The notes: generated by a model from the sequence alone, not told the origin. DNA of 64,000 bases from Hyphomicrobiales bacterium (GCA_900465665.1 UBJO01000028.1:33986-97985); one strand, 5' to 3'. Positions 35,503 through 44,629 are shown, numbered from the stretch's first letter. A program made the numbers and translations.

Positions 35503-36270
35503 ATGCGCATTCTGCTTACCAACGACGACGGCATTCACGCGGAAGGCCTTGCGGCGCTGGAGCGGATTGCGCGCACACTCTCAGACGACGTCTGGATCGT
35601 CGCGCCCGAGACCGATCAGAGCGGTCTCGCCCATTCGCTGAGCCTGTCGGAGCCGCTGCGCCTGCGCAAGATCTCCGACAAGCATTTCGCGTTGCGCGGC
35701 ACGCCGACCGATTGCGTCATCATGGGCATCAAGCAGGTGATGGAGATCAAGCCCGATCTCGTGCTGTCAGGCGTCAACGCCGGTTCGAACGTCGCTGACG
35801 ACGTCACCTATTCGGGCACCATTGCCGGCGCCATCGAAGGCACCATGCAGGGCGTGCGCTCCTTTGCGTTGAGCCAGGCTTACATTCGCGAAGGCGACCA
35901 GCGCATCCTGCCCTGGGAAGTCTGCGAGACGCATGCGCCAGCGCTGCTCAATAAGCTGATGTCGGTCGATCTCCCCGAGGGCACCTTCCTCAATCTCAAT
36001 TTCCCGAACTGCGCGCCTGACGAAGTCGAGGGGACGGAAGTGACTGCGCAGGGCAAGCTCGCCTTCAATCTGGAGGTCGATGCCCGCGCCGATGGTCGCG
36101 GCTTTCCCTACTACTGGCTGAAGTTCGGCGAGCGTGCTGGCGCCTTCGTTGACGGCACCGATGTCAACGCGCTCAAGAATAGCAAGATTTCGGTAACACC
36201 TTTGAAACTGGATCTGACCGATTATTCCGTACAGGACCGCGTGGCGCGGGCGCTTTCGGGTACGGAGTAA
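35503..36270 (+). CDS. surE: 5'/3'-nucleotidase SurE
   Basis: 255 residues. The N-terminal metal site [16 protein letters not shown] holds the two Asp ligands, and the [22 protein letters not shown] motif follows (here split as [12 protein letters not shown] and YSGTIAGA). The enzyme dephosphorylates nucleoside monophosphates and acts in stationary-phase survival. The order serS-surE-pcm-nlpD matches the classical stress cluster of many proteobacteria. Confidence 0.96.
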   Translation: MRILLTNDDGIHAEGLAALERIARTLSDDVWIVAPETDQSGLAHSLSLSEPLRLRKISDKHFALRGTPTDCVIMGIKQVMEIKPDLVLSGVNAGSNVADDVTYSGTIAGAIEGTMQGVRSFALSQAYIREGDQRILPWEVCETHAPALLNKLMSVDLPEGTFLNLNFPNCAPDEVEGTEVTAQGKLAFNLEVDARADGRGFPYYWLKFGERAGAFVDGTDVNALKNSKISVTPLKLDLTDYSVQDRVARALSGTE

Positions 36271-36276
36271 ATCGCA

Positions 36277-36930
36277 TTGGCGGCACGTCTGGTGGAGAAG
36301 GAAGAGTTTGCGGCACTCGTTTTGAGGCTGCGGGCCGAAGGCGTGTCCGATCTTGATCTGCTGACGGCGGTCGAGCAGGCGCCGCGCTCGCTCTTCGTGC
36401 CGCCGCAGTTTACCGAGCAGGCCTATTCCAGCCGCACCATCCCCATCGAGTGCGGCTCCTTCCTCGAAGGCGTCGATTTCGCCGTCCGCGTCCTGCATCA
36501 CCTGAGAGTGAAGCCCGGCCAGCGTGTGCTGGAAGTGGGCACCGGCAGCGGCTTCATGACGGCTGTGATTGCCCGCATGGCCGAGCGCGTGCTCACCATC
36601 GACCGCTACAAGACGCTGACCTCGAACGCCCAGAAGCGTTTCGAGACGCTCGGCATTCGCAACATCATCGTTCGCCAGGCCGATGGCAGTGCCGGCCTGC
36701 AGGGCGAGGGCACCTTCGACCGTATCCTGGTCACCGCCGCCTTCGAGAGCATGCCGCGCTTCTATGCCGACCAGCTGGTTTCCGGCGGTTCGATGATCGC
36801 GCCGTTGATCATCTCCGAGACCGAATGTCGTCTCGTGCGCCTGACGAAGACTGGCAGCCGCTTCGAGCGCGAGGAGCTATTCAACTCCCCGTACCTGCCG
36901 ATTGTTCCGCGCGTCGCCTCGCAACTCTGA
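36277..36930 (+). CDS. pcm: Protein-L-isoaspartate O-methyltransferase
   Basis: 217 residues. The active-site entry segment (AYSSRTIPIECGSFLEG) and SAM motif I (VLEVGTGSGFMTAVIARM, near residue 85) are those of repair Pcm, which methylates isoaspartyl residues in aged proteins. A TTG at 36277, 6 nt after surE, is the predicted start. It is the more canonical of the two Pcm-family genes in this window; the other is at 13740-14402. Confidence 0.93.
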   Translation: MAARLVEKEEFAALVLRLRAEGVSDLDLLTAVEQAPRSLFVPPQFTEQAYSSRTIPIECGSFLEGVDFAVRVLHHLRVKPGQRVLEVGTGSGFMTAVIARMAERVLTIDRYKTLTSNAQKRFETLGIRNIIVRQADGSAGLQGEGTFDRILVTAAFESMPRFYADQLVSGGSMIAPLIISETECRLVRLTKTGSRFEREELFNSPYLPIVPRVASQL

Positions 36931-37059
36931 TCGCGTCGTCGCTATGGTTAGCGATTTGTCAAAAAACGCAAGCCGATGCTTCCGCCTTAACCGGTTGGTA
37001 ATGCTAACGCGCTTTAATCATACCCACAAATGGTTGCGTTATTCAGTGGGTCGAGTGTC

Positions 37060-38649
37060 ATGCGTTTCAGCGTTTCGCCTAAGTTCGGGAAGTCTGCCGG
37101 TAATGCCCTGATCGTGGCTCTCCTGGCGAGTGCTGCATCAGGTTGCAGTTCCGATGTGACACGTTTCGGCGGTCTGTTTTCTTCGTCCGGTCAGGACCAG
37201 ATGACGACAAATTCCATTCCTCGGCGGAGCATGAGCGGCCTTCAGGCTGATCCGGTGCCGCAGGCGGACATGCAGGGCGGCGCGATGCAGCCCAACTATG
37301 CCAACAACAATCAGGCGATGAACCAGTCCTATCCGAGCCAGCAGTCGACCTACGGCTCGAGTGCTCGCATGGCATCGGCTCCGGTTTCCGTCCAGCGCTC
37401 CGAGCTTGCCGCTCCCGGCGCCGTGTCGCAGGCCCCCGTATCTGCTGCTCGCGAAAAGCAGGTCGCTCTCGCTCAGCCGTTCCCGGCCGCCAACGCGCCG
37501 CAGCATTCCAGCCAAGTCATCGTTCCGCCGAAGCGCAACGCCGACAACATCGTCACGGGCTCGACCCCGAAGGTCTCCGGCTGGTCCTCGACCAACGCTC
37601 CCTCGGTCACCATGCGTCCCGGCGAAAGCGTCGCGATCCTCGCCAACCGCTACGGCGTTCCGGAAAAGGAAATCCTGCGCGCCAATGGCCTGAAGAGTGC
37701 AGCTGCCGCAAGGCCCGGCCAGACCATCCTGATCCCGACCTTCAACGGCGGCAACGCCGCCAAGGCCGCCGCGCAGTCGAACGACCTTGCGAAGGGTGGT
37801 CAGGCGCCGCAGCCGGCTCGTGGCCAGGAACAGAACCTCGCGGTCATCCCGAACGGCTCCAACGCCTCGCGTGACAAGTCGATGGCAAGCGCCGACCAGT
37901 CTGGCAAGGCGCCCGTCGGCGCCGGCCCGAAGGGCGTGGGCGGCACCTACGTCGTCAAGTCGGGTGACTCGCTTGCCAAGATCGCCAAGGCGACCGGCAA
38001 CAGCATCGACGACATCAAGGCCGCCAACAACCTCACGGCCGGCTCGATCCGCATCGGCCAGGAACTGAACATCCCGAACGGCAGCGGCTCCGCCGACACC
38101 ATGAAGACGGCGTCGATCCAGCCGAAGGCCGAGCCCAAGCCCGCTGCACAGCCGGCATCCGCGCCGGAAACGGCTGCAACCCAGCCCGCCACCTACAAGG
38201 CGCCGGTCGCCACCGAAAGCGTCAGCGACGCCGCCAAGAAGGAAGTGGCATCGGCAGCACCTGAAGCAACCGGCATCGGCAAGTATCGCTGGCCGGTCCG
38301 TGGCGCCGTGATCGCCGCCTATGGCGCCAACGTCAACGGCAGCCGCAATGACGGTATCGACATCTCGGTTCCGCAGGGCACGGCCATCAAGGCCGCTGAA
38401 AACGGCGTCGTCATCTACGCCGGCAACGGCCTCAAGGAGCTCGGCAACACGGTTCTCGTTCGCCACGACGACGGCACCGTCACCGTCTACGGCAATGCCG
38501 ACACGCTGAGCGTGACGCGCGGCCAGAAGATCCAGCGCGGCCAGACGGTCGCGGTGTCAGGCATGAGCGGCAACGTCAAGCAGCCGCAGGTTCACTTCGA
38601 AGTCCGCAAGGACGCGACGCCGGTGAACCCGATGACTTTCCTCGAGTAG
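37060..38649 (+). CDS. NlpD-like lipoprotein with two LysM domains and a degenerate M23 domain
   Basis: 529 residues. A lipoprotein signal (NALIVALLASAASGC) gives lipidation at Cys ~28. A Gln/Ser/Pro-rich linker follows, then LysM 1 (MRPGESVAILANRYGVPEKE), LysM 2 (YVVKSGDSLAKIAKATGNS) and a C-terminal LytM/M23 domain from ~residue 415. In the M23 domain the first zinc ligand position is NDGID rather than HxxxD, and the HxH pair is reduced to one His in VHFEVR. It is therefore probably a non-catalytic amidase activator like NlpD/EnvC. It follows pcm, as in the surE-pcm-nlpD cluster of other bacteria. The stop codon sits inside a tandem repeat. Confidence 0.9.
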   Translation: MRFSVSPKFGKSAGNALIVALLASAASGCSSDVTRFGGLFSSSGQDQMTTNSIPRRSMSGLQADPVPQADMQGGAMQPNYANNNQAMNQSYPSQQSTYGSSARMASAPVSVQRSELAAPGAVSQAPVSAAREKQVALAQPFPAANAPQHSSQVIVPPKRNADNIVTGSTPKVSGWSSTNAPSVTMRPGESVAILANRYGVPEKEILRANGLKSAAAARPGQTILIPTFNGGNAAKAAAQSNDLAKGGQAPQPARGQEQNLAVIPNGSNASRDKSMASADQSGKAPVGAGPKGVGGTYVVKSGDSLAKIAKATGNSIDDIKAANNLTAGSIRIGQELNIPNGSGSADTMKTASIQPKAEPKPAAQPASAPETAATQPATYKAPVATESVSDAAKKEVASAAPEATGIGKYRWPVRGAVIAAYGANVNGSRNDGIDISVPQGTAIKAAENGVVIYAGNGLKELGNTVLVRHDDGTVTVYGNADTLSVTRGQKIQRGQTVAVSGMSGNVKQPQVHFEVRKDATPVNPMTFLE

Positions 38650-38703
38650 GTTGGGCCTCGAGTAGGTTAGGCCTCGAGTAGGTCAAGAGTTTCCTCGAAT
38701 AGG
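38641..38703 (+). repeat. Tandem repeats of the nlpD stop-codon region
   Basis: CTCGAGTAGG at 38641 (last codons Leu-Glu and the stop), 38657 and 38673, plus a degenerate copy CTCGAATAGG at 38694. The first three are spaced exactly 16 nt apart, with TTGGGC/TTAGGC between them. The unit duplicates the end of the gene itself. Confidence 0.85.
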
Positions 38704-38725
38704 TATTGTGTATCGAGGACAATGC

Positions 38726-38751
38726 AAAAGCCCGGCGGACGCCGGGCTTTT
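38726..38751. terminator. Bidirectional terminator between nlpD and DUF815
   Basis: AAAAGCCCGGC (38726-38736) and GCCGGGCTTTT (38741-38751) form a perfect 11-bp stem with T-tracts on both strands. It serves the two converging genes. Confidence 0.9.
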
Positions 38752-38780
38752 GTCGTTTCAGGTGACGGTGAAAGCTGCCA

Positions 38781-39653
38781 TCAGGCTCTGTCGAGCGCGA
38801 TCCGCTTCCGGCCCGCCAGATCCTGGATATACTGCCAGGCGACGCGGCCCGAGCGCGCGCCGCGTGTCGTTGCCCATTCCAGCGCTTCCGCATGCAGCGT
38901 CTCGCGGTCGAGCGGCAGCTTGAAGTGGGCGGCATAGCCGTCGATCATCGTCAGATAGTCGTCCTGGCTGCACTTGTGGAAGCCGAGCCACAGCCCGAAA
39001 CGGTCTGACAGCGACACCTTCTCCTCGACAGCCTCCGACGGGTTGATCGCCGTCGACTGCTCGTTCTCCATCATGTGGCGCGGAAGGAGGTGGCGACGGT
39101 TGGAGGTCGCATAGAACAGCACATTGTCCGGCCGTCCCTCGACACCGCCGTCGAGCGCCGCCTTCAACGACTTGTAGGCCGTGTCGTCATGGTCGAAGGA
39201 GAGGTCGTCACAGAAGACGATGACCCGGTGCGGCGTATCCTTCAACAGGTCGAGCAGCGCGGGCAGGCTGGCGATATCCTCGCGGTGCACTTCGACCAGC
39301 TTCAGCGAAACGCCGCTTTCGCGTCTGACATCTTCGTGAACGGCCTTCACCAGCGACGACTTGCCCATGCCCCGCGCGCCCCACAGAAGCACGTTGTTGG
39401 CGGCATAGCCCTCGGCGAAACGCACCGTGTTTTCATGTAGGATGTCGCGCACCCGATCGACGCCGCGGATCAGCGCCAGCGCCACGCGGTTTGGACGCTG
39501 GACAGGCTGCAGATGCTGGCGGGCGGGGGCCCAGACGAAGCAATCGGCCGCGTTCCAGTCGTTGATGGCGGGCGGCGGTCCCGCCAGCCGTTCCACGGCA
39601 TCGGCAAGGCGGCGCAGTTCGCCGAGAATGATGCTGTTGACGTCTTCGGCCAT
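38781..39653 (-). CDS. DUF815 family AAA-type ATPase
   Basis: 290 residues. The Walker A motif is LLWGARGMGKSSLVKAV near residue 90 and the Walker B is VIVFCDDLSFD near residue 145. A sensor-like FYATSNRRHLLPR and a C-terminal RSGRVAWQYIQDLAGRK helix follow. This completes a single AAA+ module after an N-terminal helical region (INDWNAADCFVW). The family is widespread and uncharacterised in function. AAGGAGGAAACGCC before the ATG at 39653 is a strong ribosome site. It stands alone between nlpD and yajC. Confidence 0.9.
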   Translation of the reverse strand: MAEDVNSIILGELRRLADAVERLAGPPPAINDWNAADCFVWAPARQHLQPVQRPNRVALALIRGVDRVRDILHENTVRFAEGYAANNVLLWGARGMGKSSLVKAVHEDVRRESGVSLKLVEVHREDIASLPALLDLLKDTPHRVIVFCDDLSFDHDDTAYKSLKAALDGGVEGRPDNVLFYATSNRRHLLPRHMMENEQSTAINPSEAVEEKVSLSDRFGLWLGFHKCSQDDYLTMIDGYAAHFKLPLDRETLHAEALEWATTRGARSGRVAWQYIQDLAGRKRIALDRA

Positions 39654-39862
39654 GGCGTTTCCTCCTTGGGGCGTATGCGGCTGTGTGCCAATCGCTTTTC
39701 CTAGCCGGGTAGCATGGTGTTTTATAAGCGGAAAGGTTATGAGGCAGCGGAATCGGTACGGTTTTCGGCTGTTTCAGTTGCAATCGCAAAGACCATAATT
39801 ATAGTCCGGCCACCGAGAAAAAAGGCGACAATCCGCCTCCGGAAAAGTTTGAGGAGATTAGC

Positions 39863-40207
39863 ATGTTCATCACCCCGGCATTCGCCCAGGCCACCGACAG
39901 CGCGGCGTCGCCGTTCGGTTCCGGCTTCGAAATGATCATCCTGTTCGTGCCGCTGATGGTCGTCTGGTATTTCCTGCTCATCCGTCCGCAGCGCGCCCAG
40001 GCCAAGAAGCGTGACGAAGCCCTGAAGGCGATCCGTCGCGGCGACCAGGTCGTCACGTCAGGCGGTCTCGTCGGCAAGGTCACCAAGGTGATTGACGAAA
40101 AAGAAATCGAAGTCGAAATTGCTGATGGCGTGCGCGTTCGCGTCGTCCGCACCGGCGTCACCGAGATCCGCGTCAAGGGCGAGCCCGTAAAGGCAGACGC
40201 GGCATAA
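39863..40207 (+). CDS. yajC: Preprotein translocase accessory subunit YajC
   Basis: 114 residues. A single membrane helix (MIILFVPLMVVWYFLLIRP) is followed by the conserved RPQRAQAKKRDEALKAI and GDQVVTSGGLVGKVTKV segments. YajC associates with SecDF at the translocon. The ribosome site GAGGAG lies before the ATG. It leads the yajC-secDF operon. Confidence 0.96.
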   Translation: MFITPAFAQATDSAASPFGSGFEMIILFVPLMVVWYFLLIRPQRAQAKKRDEALKAIRRGDQVVTSGGLVGKVTKVIDEKEIEVEIADGVRVRVVRTGVTEIRVKGEPVKADAA

Positions 40208-40262
40208 TCATCACGCATATCCCACGAACCGGATCACCCGGATCTGACATAGTCGAGAGAAA

Positions 40263-42794
40263 ATGCTTCATTTTTCCCGCTGGAAGACCCTTCTGATCTG
40301 GTTTGTGGTACTGGTGGCCGTGTTGATCGCGGCCCCCAATTTTCTGCCGGTCGGCCAATCCGGCCTGCTGTCTTCCTGGCTGTCCAAGCACCGCGTCGTG
40401 CTGGGCTCCGATCTTCGCGGCGGCACGCATGTCGTCTTCGAAGTCGATCGCGCCGATGTCGCGCGCCAGAAGCTGGTCGCCACCGTCGGCGAGATCAGCC
40501 GCTCCTTGCGCCAGGCCAATATCCGTTACACCGGGCTTACGGGCAACGACCAGACGGTCACCGTCAAGATCACCGACCCCGCGCAGGTCGACGCCGCCGT
40601 CGCCGCACTGAAAAATCTGACCTCGACACAGGGCGTCACGCTCAAGCAGACCAATAGCGGTGACCTCACGATCGAGATCGCGGATGCCGCCATCGACGCC
40701 GCCATTTCAGACGCGCAGGCCCAGTCCGTCGATATCGTCAGCCGCCGCATTGCCGGCCTCGGCAATCCGGATTTCGCGATCAAGCCCGAGGGTGCCGATC
40801 GTCTTGATGTCCAGGTCTTCGGCGTCATCGATGCCGAGCGCCTGAAGAATATCCTCAACGAGCCCGCCAAGCTCTCCGTGCGCATGCTCGACGAGACCAT
40901 GTCGGGACAGGACGCGGTCAACGGCCGCTGGCCGGCGAGCTCCGAGGTTCTCTATTCGCTGGATGATCCGCCGGTTCCCTATCTCGTGGACCGCACCGAT
41001 TTCATCACCAGCGCCAATATCGTCGATGTCCAATCCTTCGCGGATGCGCAGGCCGACACGGTGGCGATCCGCTATGCGCTCGACGCCGAAGGCACCAAGC
41101 GCCTGGCGGAGAAGACACAGCAACACGCCGGCGGCCACCTCGCCATCATCTTTGACGACCAGGTCATGGCGTCGCTCCCGATCAGCGCGCCGATCCTTGA
41201 CGGCAAGGGCGAGATCCCGGTCAGCTACACCGAGGAAGGCGCCAGCGACCTGGCTCTCATGCTGCGCGCAGGCGCTCTTCCGGCGACGTTGACGACAGTC
41301 GAGGAGCGCACGGTCAGCCCGGCGCTCGGTGCGGAATCGGCGCGGGCAGGGCTCGTCGCCGGCATCGTCGCGGCCATCCTGGTGATCGGCCTGATGTTCG
41401 GCTTCTATCGCGGCCTCGGCCTGATCGCCGCTTTGTCGCTGCTCCTGAACCTCATTCTCATCCTCGCGGTGATGAGCCTTATCGGTGCCACGCTCACCTT
41501 GCCGGGGATTGCCGGCATCGTGCTCATCATGGGCATGGCGGTTGATGCCAATGTCCTGATCTATGAGCGCATCCGCGACGAAGCGAAAACCGGCCGGCCC
41601 TTCTTCGAGGCGATCGACTACGGTTTCTCCCGTGCGATCATGACGATCCTCGATGCCAACGTCACCATCTTCATTGCCGCCGCCATCCTCTATTTCCTCG
41701 GCAACGACGCCGTGCGCGGCTTTGCCGTCACGCTCGCCGCCGGCATCCTGACCACCATCTTCACGGCGGTCACGCTCACCCGCTGGATCGTCGTAACCTG
41801 GCTGCATCGCCGTCATCCCCGGCATCTGCCGAAGGATGTCCACACCGGCATCTTCGATCGCGCCAACATCCGCTTCATGGGCATTCGCCGCTACGTCTTC
41901 ACCGCCTCGGCCGCCCTTTGCGTCGCAGCCATGGTAGGCTTCGCCGCGGTCGGAATGCATCTCGGCATCGATTTCGCCGGCGGCTCGATCATCGAGGTCA
42001 AGGCCAAGCAGGGCCCTGCAGATATCGAGGATATCCGCGCCCGCCTCGGCGATCTGCCGATCGGCGACATCCTTGCTCGCAGGCTGGCCGATCCCGCCGG
42101 CGCGCTGATCCAGCTGGAAGCGCAGGGCGGCGGCGAGAATGCCGAACAGTCGGCGGTCACGCTGGTACGCGACGAACTCGCCAACGACTATGATTTCCGC
42201 CGCGTCGAAGTGGTCGGCCCCGCCATATCCGGTGAACTCACCCGCGCCGCCTCGCTCGGCGTGCTGGCGTCGCTCATCGTCATCCTCGTCTATATCTGGA
42301 TGCGCTTCGAGTGGCAGTTCGCTGTCGGCGCCATCGTCGCCACGCTGCACGACATCATCCTGATCCTTGGGCTCTTCGTGCTCACCGGCATCGAGTTCAA
42401 CCTGACCAGCGTCGCCGCCCTTTTGACGATCATCGGCTATTCGCTCAACGATACCGTGGTGGTCTACGACCGCATGCGCGAGAACCTCAAACGTTACCGC
42501 AAGATGCCGCTGCCGATCCTGATCGACGCGTCGATCAACCAGACGCTGTCGCGCACCGTGCTGACCGCCGCCACCACCATGCTGGCGCTGCTCGCGCTGG
42601 CAATCTTCGGCGGCGAGGTCATCCGCTCCTTCGCCTTCATCATGTTGGCTGGCGTTGCCATCGGCACGTTCTCCTCCATCTACATTGCTGCACCGGTGCT
42701 GATCGTCTTCAAGCTCCGCCCGGATGCGCTCGATAACGATAACGACAAGAAAGTACCGGAACCGGCCGCCCAGCCCGGCAAGCCGGCAGTGTGA
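40263..42794 (+). CDS. secDF: Fused protein translocase SecDF
   Basis: 843 residues: SecD and SecF are joined in one chain with twelve membrane segments. The SecD half begins with a signal-like helix, then LGSDLRGGTHVVFEV and the large P1 periplasmic domain. The SecF half begins near residue 540 with IRFMGIRRYVFTASA and HLGIDFAGGSIIEVKAK. The conserved GMAVDANVLIYERIRDE and GYSLNDTVVVYDRMREN segments of the two halves carry the proton-relay Asp residues. SecDF uses the proton gradient to pull proteins out of the Sec channel. The next gene starts 4 nt after its stop. Confidence 0.97.
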   Translation: MLHFSRWKTLLIWFVVLVAVLIAAPNFLPVGQSGLLSSWLSKHRVVLGSDLRGGTHVVFEVDRADVARQKLVATVGEISRSLRQANIRYTGLTGNDQTVTVKITDPAQVDAAVAALKNLTSTQGVTLKQTNSGDLTIEIADAAIDAAISDAQAQSVDIVSRRIAGLGNPDFAIKPEGADRLDVQVFGVIDAERLKNILNEPAKLSVRMLDETMSGQDAVNGRWPASSEVLYSLDDPPVPYLVDRTDFITSANIVDVQSFADAQADTVAIRYALDAEGTKRLAEKTQQHAGGHLAIIFDDQVMASLPISAPILDGKGEIPVSYTEEGASDLALMLRAGALPATLTTVEERTVSPALGAESARAGLVAGIVAAILVIGLMFGFYRGLGLIAALSLLLNLILILAVMSLIGATLTLPGIAGIVLIMGMAVDANVLIYERIRDEAKTGRPFFEAIDYGFSRAIMTILDANVTIFIAAAILYFLGNDAVRGFAVTLAAGILTTIFTAVTLTRWIVVTWLHRRHPRHLPKDVHTGIFDRANIRFMGIRRYVFTASAALCVAAMVGFAAVGMHLGIDFAGGSIIEVKAKQGPADIEDIRARLGDLPIGDILARRLADPAGALIQLEAQGGGENAEQSAVTLVRDELANDYDFRRVEVVGPAISGELTRAASLGVLASLIVILVYIWMRFEWQFAVGAIVATLHDIILILGLFVLTGIEFNLTSVAALLTIIGYSLNDTVVVYDRMRENLKRYRKMPLPILIDASINQTLSRTVLTAATTMLALLALAIFGGEVIRSFAFIMLAGVAIGTFSSIYIAAPVLIVFKLRPDALDNDNDKKVPEPAAQPGKPAV

Positions 42795-42798
42795 GAAT

Positions 42799-43185
42799 AT
42801 GGCAAGAGGCATTGAAATACGCGAAGCGCATTTTCCCGGTCGCGCTCCGATCGATACCTACGGGAACGGCGGCTTCCGCTTCGCCGACATGTCGCATCGC
42901 GGCTCCATCCTCTGCCTGCCGTCAGGCATCCACGGCTGGAACATGGACGCGACCATGCCGCTGTCGATCGAAAACCTGCAGCGCGTCTTGAACGAGGCAT
43001 CCGAGATCGAATTCCTGCTGCTCGGCACCGGCGTCGACATGCGCCCGATCCCGGCGGAGCTGAAAGCCGCGCTGAAGGGCGCCGGCATTTCCTCGGACTC
43101 GATGAGCACGGGTGCGGCGGTGCGCACCTTCAACATCATGCTGATGGAATCGCGCGCCGTCGCAGCGGCGCTGATCGCGGTCTGA
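42799..43185 (+). CDS. Mth938-like (DUF498) protein, NDUFAF3 homologue
   Basis: 128 residues of the Mth938/DUF498 fold. Recognised from YGNGGFRFADMSHRGSIL and LPSGIHGW near the N-terminus and FLLLGTGVDMRPIP in the middle. The mitochondrial member is NDUFAF3, an assembly factor for the Q module of respiratory complex I. The bacterial genes are frequently found behind secDF, as here (4-nt gap). The ATG at 42799 fits; the next gene starts 3 nt after the stop. A role in membrane-enzyme assembly linked to SecDF is inferred from the homology and the operon. Confidence 0.85.
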   Translation: MARGIEIREAHFPGRAPIDTYGNGGFRFADMSHRGSILCLPSGIHGWNMDATMPLSIENLQRVLNEASEIEFLLLGTGVDMRPIPAELKAALKGAGISSDSMSTGAAVRTFNIMLMESRAVAAALIAV

Positions 43186-43188
43186 CGC

Positions 43189-44040
43189 ATGGCCGATCAA
43201 TCCTCGACGAACCAGGACATCTGCCTGGCGATGCTGCGCGACAGCGATCGTGATCGCTATCTCGCCTGCCTCCTGTCTCCCGAAGACAAGCGCGGCGCGC
43301 TGGCGGCGCTTTACGCCTTCAACGCCGAACTCGCCCGCATCCGCGATCTCGTGCATGAGCCGCTTCCCGGCGAAGTCCGCATGCAATACTGGCGCGATCT
43401 TCTGGAGGGAACCGCGCACGGCTCCACCGAGGCCAACCCGGTGGCTGCCGCGCTGCTGGCCGCAATCGAGGCGCATCGCCTGCCGCGCAAGACATTGTCG
43501 GATATGATCGACGCCCGCATCTTCGACCTCTACGACGATCCGATGGAATCGCGCGGCGCGCTGGAAGGCTATGCCGGCGAGACGGCCTCGGCGCTGATCC
43601 AGCTCGCAAGCCTGATCCTGTCGCCCGAGGAGGCGGCGCGGTCGGCCGAAGCCGCCGGCCATGCCGGTGTCGCCCAGGCGATCGCGGGCTTGCTGCTCTT
43701 GATGCCGCTCCATCGCCATCGCGGGCAGATCTATATCCCGCTCGAGATCCTGGCCGCGACCGGGCTTGACCGAGACACCTTCCTCGCTGGCGAAGACAAG
43801 GCACGCATCTCGGCCGCCATCGAGGCCTTCGCCGGGCTTGGCCGTGACCATCTCGCGAAAGCGCGCAAGGTCGCCATCCCGCAGGCGGTCTTCCCCGCCT
43901 TCCTGCCCGCATCGCTTGCCGCGCCGGTTCTGTCGAAGGCGCAGAAGCTGGGGGCGGGGCTGTTCGATCGCTCCGCGCAGCAACCGCAATGGCGCCGCCA
44001 GATCGGCATGACCGTGGCGCTGATGCGCAAGAAAATCTGA
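43189..44040 (+). CDS. Squalene/phytoene synthase-fold protein of the NDUFAF6 type
   Basis: 283 residues with the all-helical squalene/phytoene synthase fold. The first Asp-rich catalytic motif is missing: where true synthases have a DDxxD cluster this protein reads AFNAELARIRDLVHE, followed by VRMQYWRD, which closely matches the mitochondrial complex I assembly factor NDUFAF6 (AFNVELA.. and RMQFW). The C-terminal AFPAFLPASLAAPVL also fits NDUFAF6. It is therefore probably an assembly factor rather than a terpene synthase. It starts 3 nt after the NDUFAF3-like gene, so the two belong to the yajC-secDF operon. Confidence 0.8.
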   Translation: MADQSSTNQDICLAMLRDSDRDRYLACLLSPEDKRGALAALYAFNAELARIRDLVHEPLPGEVRMQYWRDLLEGTAHGSTEANPVAAALLAAIEAHRLPRKTLSDMIDARIFDLYDDPMESRGALEGYAGETASALIQLASLILSPEEAARSAEAAGHAGVAQAIAGLLLLMPLHRHRGQIYIPLEILAATGLDRDTFLAGEDKARISAAIEAFAGLGRDHLAKARKVAIPQAVFPAFLPASLAAPVLSKAQKLGAGLFDRSAQQPQWRRQIGMTVALMRKKI

Positions 44041-44111
44041 GGCTCGTTCAAACTCGCGCAAGCCTCGCGCGTTATAGCTGTCATCATCGCTTGCTTTGAA
44101 TGGAGTGTGAC

Positions 44112-44579
44112 GTGAGCATATTGATCTGGGCCACTCTTTTCGTGATGCTCGTCATCGTGGCCTTCATCGCCGTGCGCATGTCGGCGAAGCATGAGGAGCA
44201 GGGCCTGCACGATACCGGCCTTGCCATCATCGAGTTCAACCGCGCCTTCCCGACCGAAGCGATCCGCTCGCTGCAGGCGACGGCCAACGGCCAGGTGGTC
44301 TTCGTTCGCCTGCACGACAACAAGGCCGGCTTCATGCGCAGCATGCAGCGCCATTACTCCTGCCAGGTCATTCAGCCGGGCAGGGTGCGCGTTCAAAGCT
44401 CTGAAACCGGAAAAGGGCTGACGGTCGATTTCCTCGATACGCCCCACCAGAACGGCACCTTCGAATTCGCCTCGCCGAAGGAAGCCTCCGAAGTCGCCCT
44501 CTGGCTGCTCGGCAACTACGTCGCCGAACCCGACCGCGAGCTGCCGCTGGCAGACCCGACCGCCGCCAACCACCGGTAA
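44112..44579 (+). CDS. Membrane-anchored hypothetical protein (155 aa)
   Basis: N-terminal membrane helix (ILIWATLFVMLVIVAFIAV), then a soluble domain of about 125 residues with alternating strand-like and polar segments (FNRAFPTEAIRSLQATANG, VVFVRLHDNKAGFMRSM). The GTG at 44112 is preferred because GGAG lies 6 nt upstream; an ATG four codons earlier is possible. It follows the NDUFAF6-like gene by 71 nt on the same strand and ends in a terminator, so it may be the last gene of the secDF transcript. Family not recognised. Confidence 0.65.
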   Translation: MSILIWATLFVMLVIVAFIAVRMSAKHEEQGLHDTGLAIIEFNRAFPTEAIRSLQATANGQVVFVRLHDNKAGFMRSMQRHYSCQVIQPGRVRVQSSETGKGLTVDFLDTPHQNGTFEFASPKEASEVALWLLGNYVAEPDRELPLADPTAANHR

Positions 44580-44605
44580 ACTGCCCCCAATTTTCACTCG
44601 ATCAA

Positions 44606-44629
44606 TGCCCGGCCATGCGCCGGGCTTTT
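44606..44629 (+). terminator. Intrinsic terminator after the 155-aa membrane protein
   Basis: GCCCGG (44607-44612) and CCGGGC (44620-44625) pair, followed by TTTT. It lies about 30 nt after the stop. Confidence 0.75.

Noticed and set aside
40707..42812. A 701-codon minus-strand open frame opposite secDF
   Set aside because: Antisense shadow of a certain gene; composition (Asp, Gly, Arg, His-rich) and lack of any motif or ribosome site.
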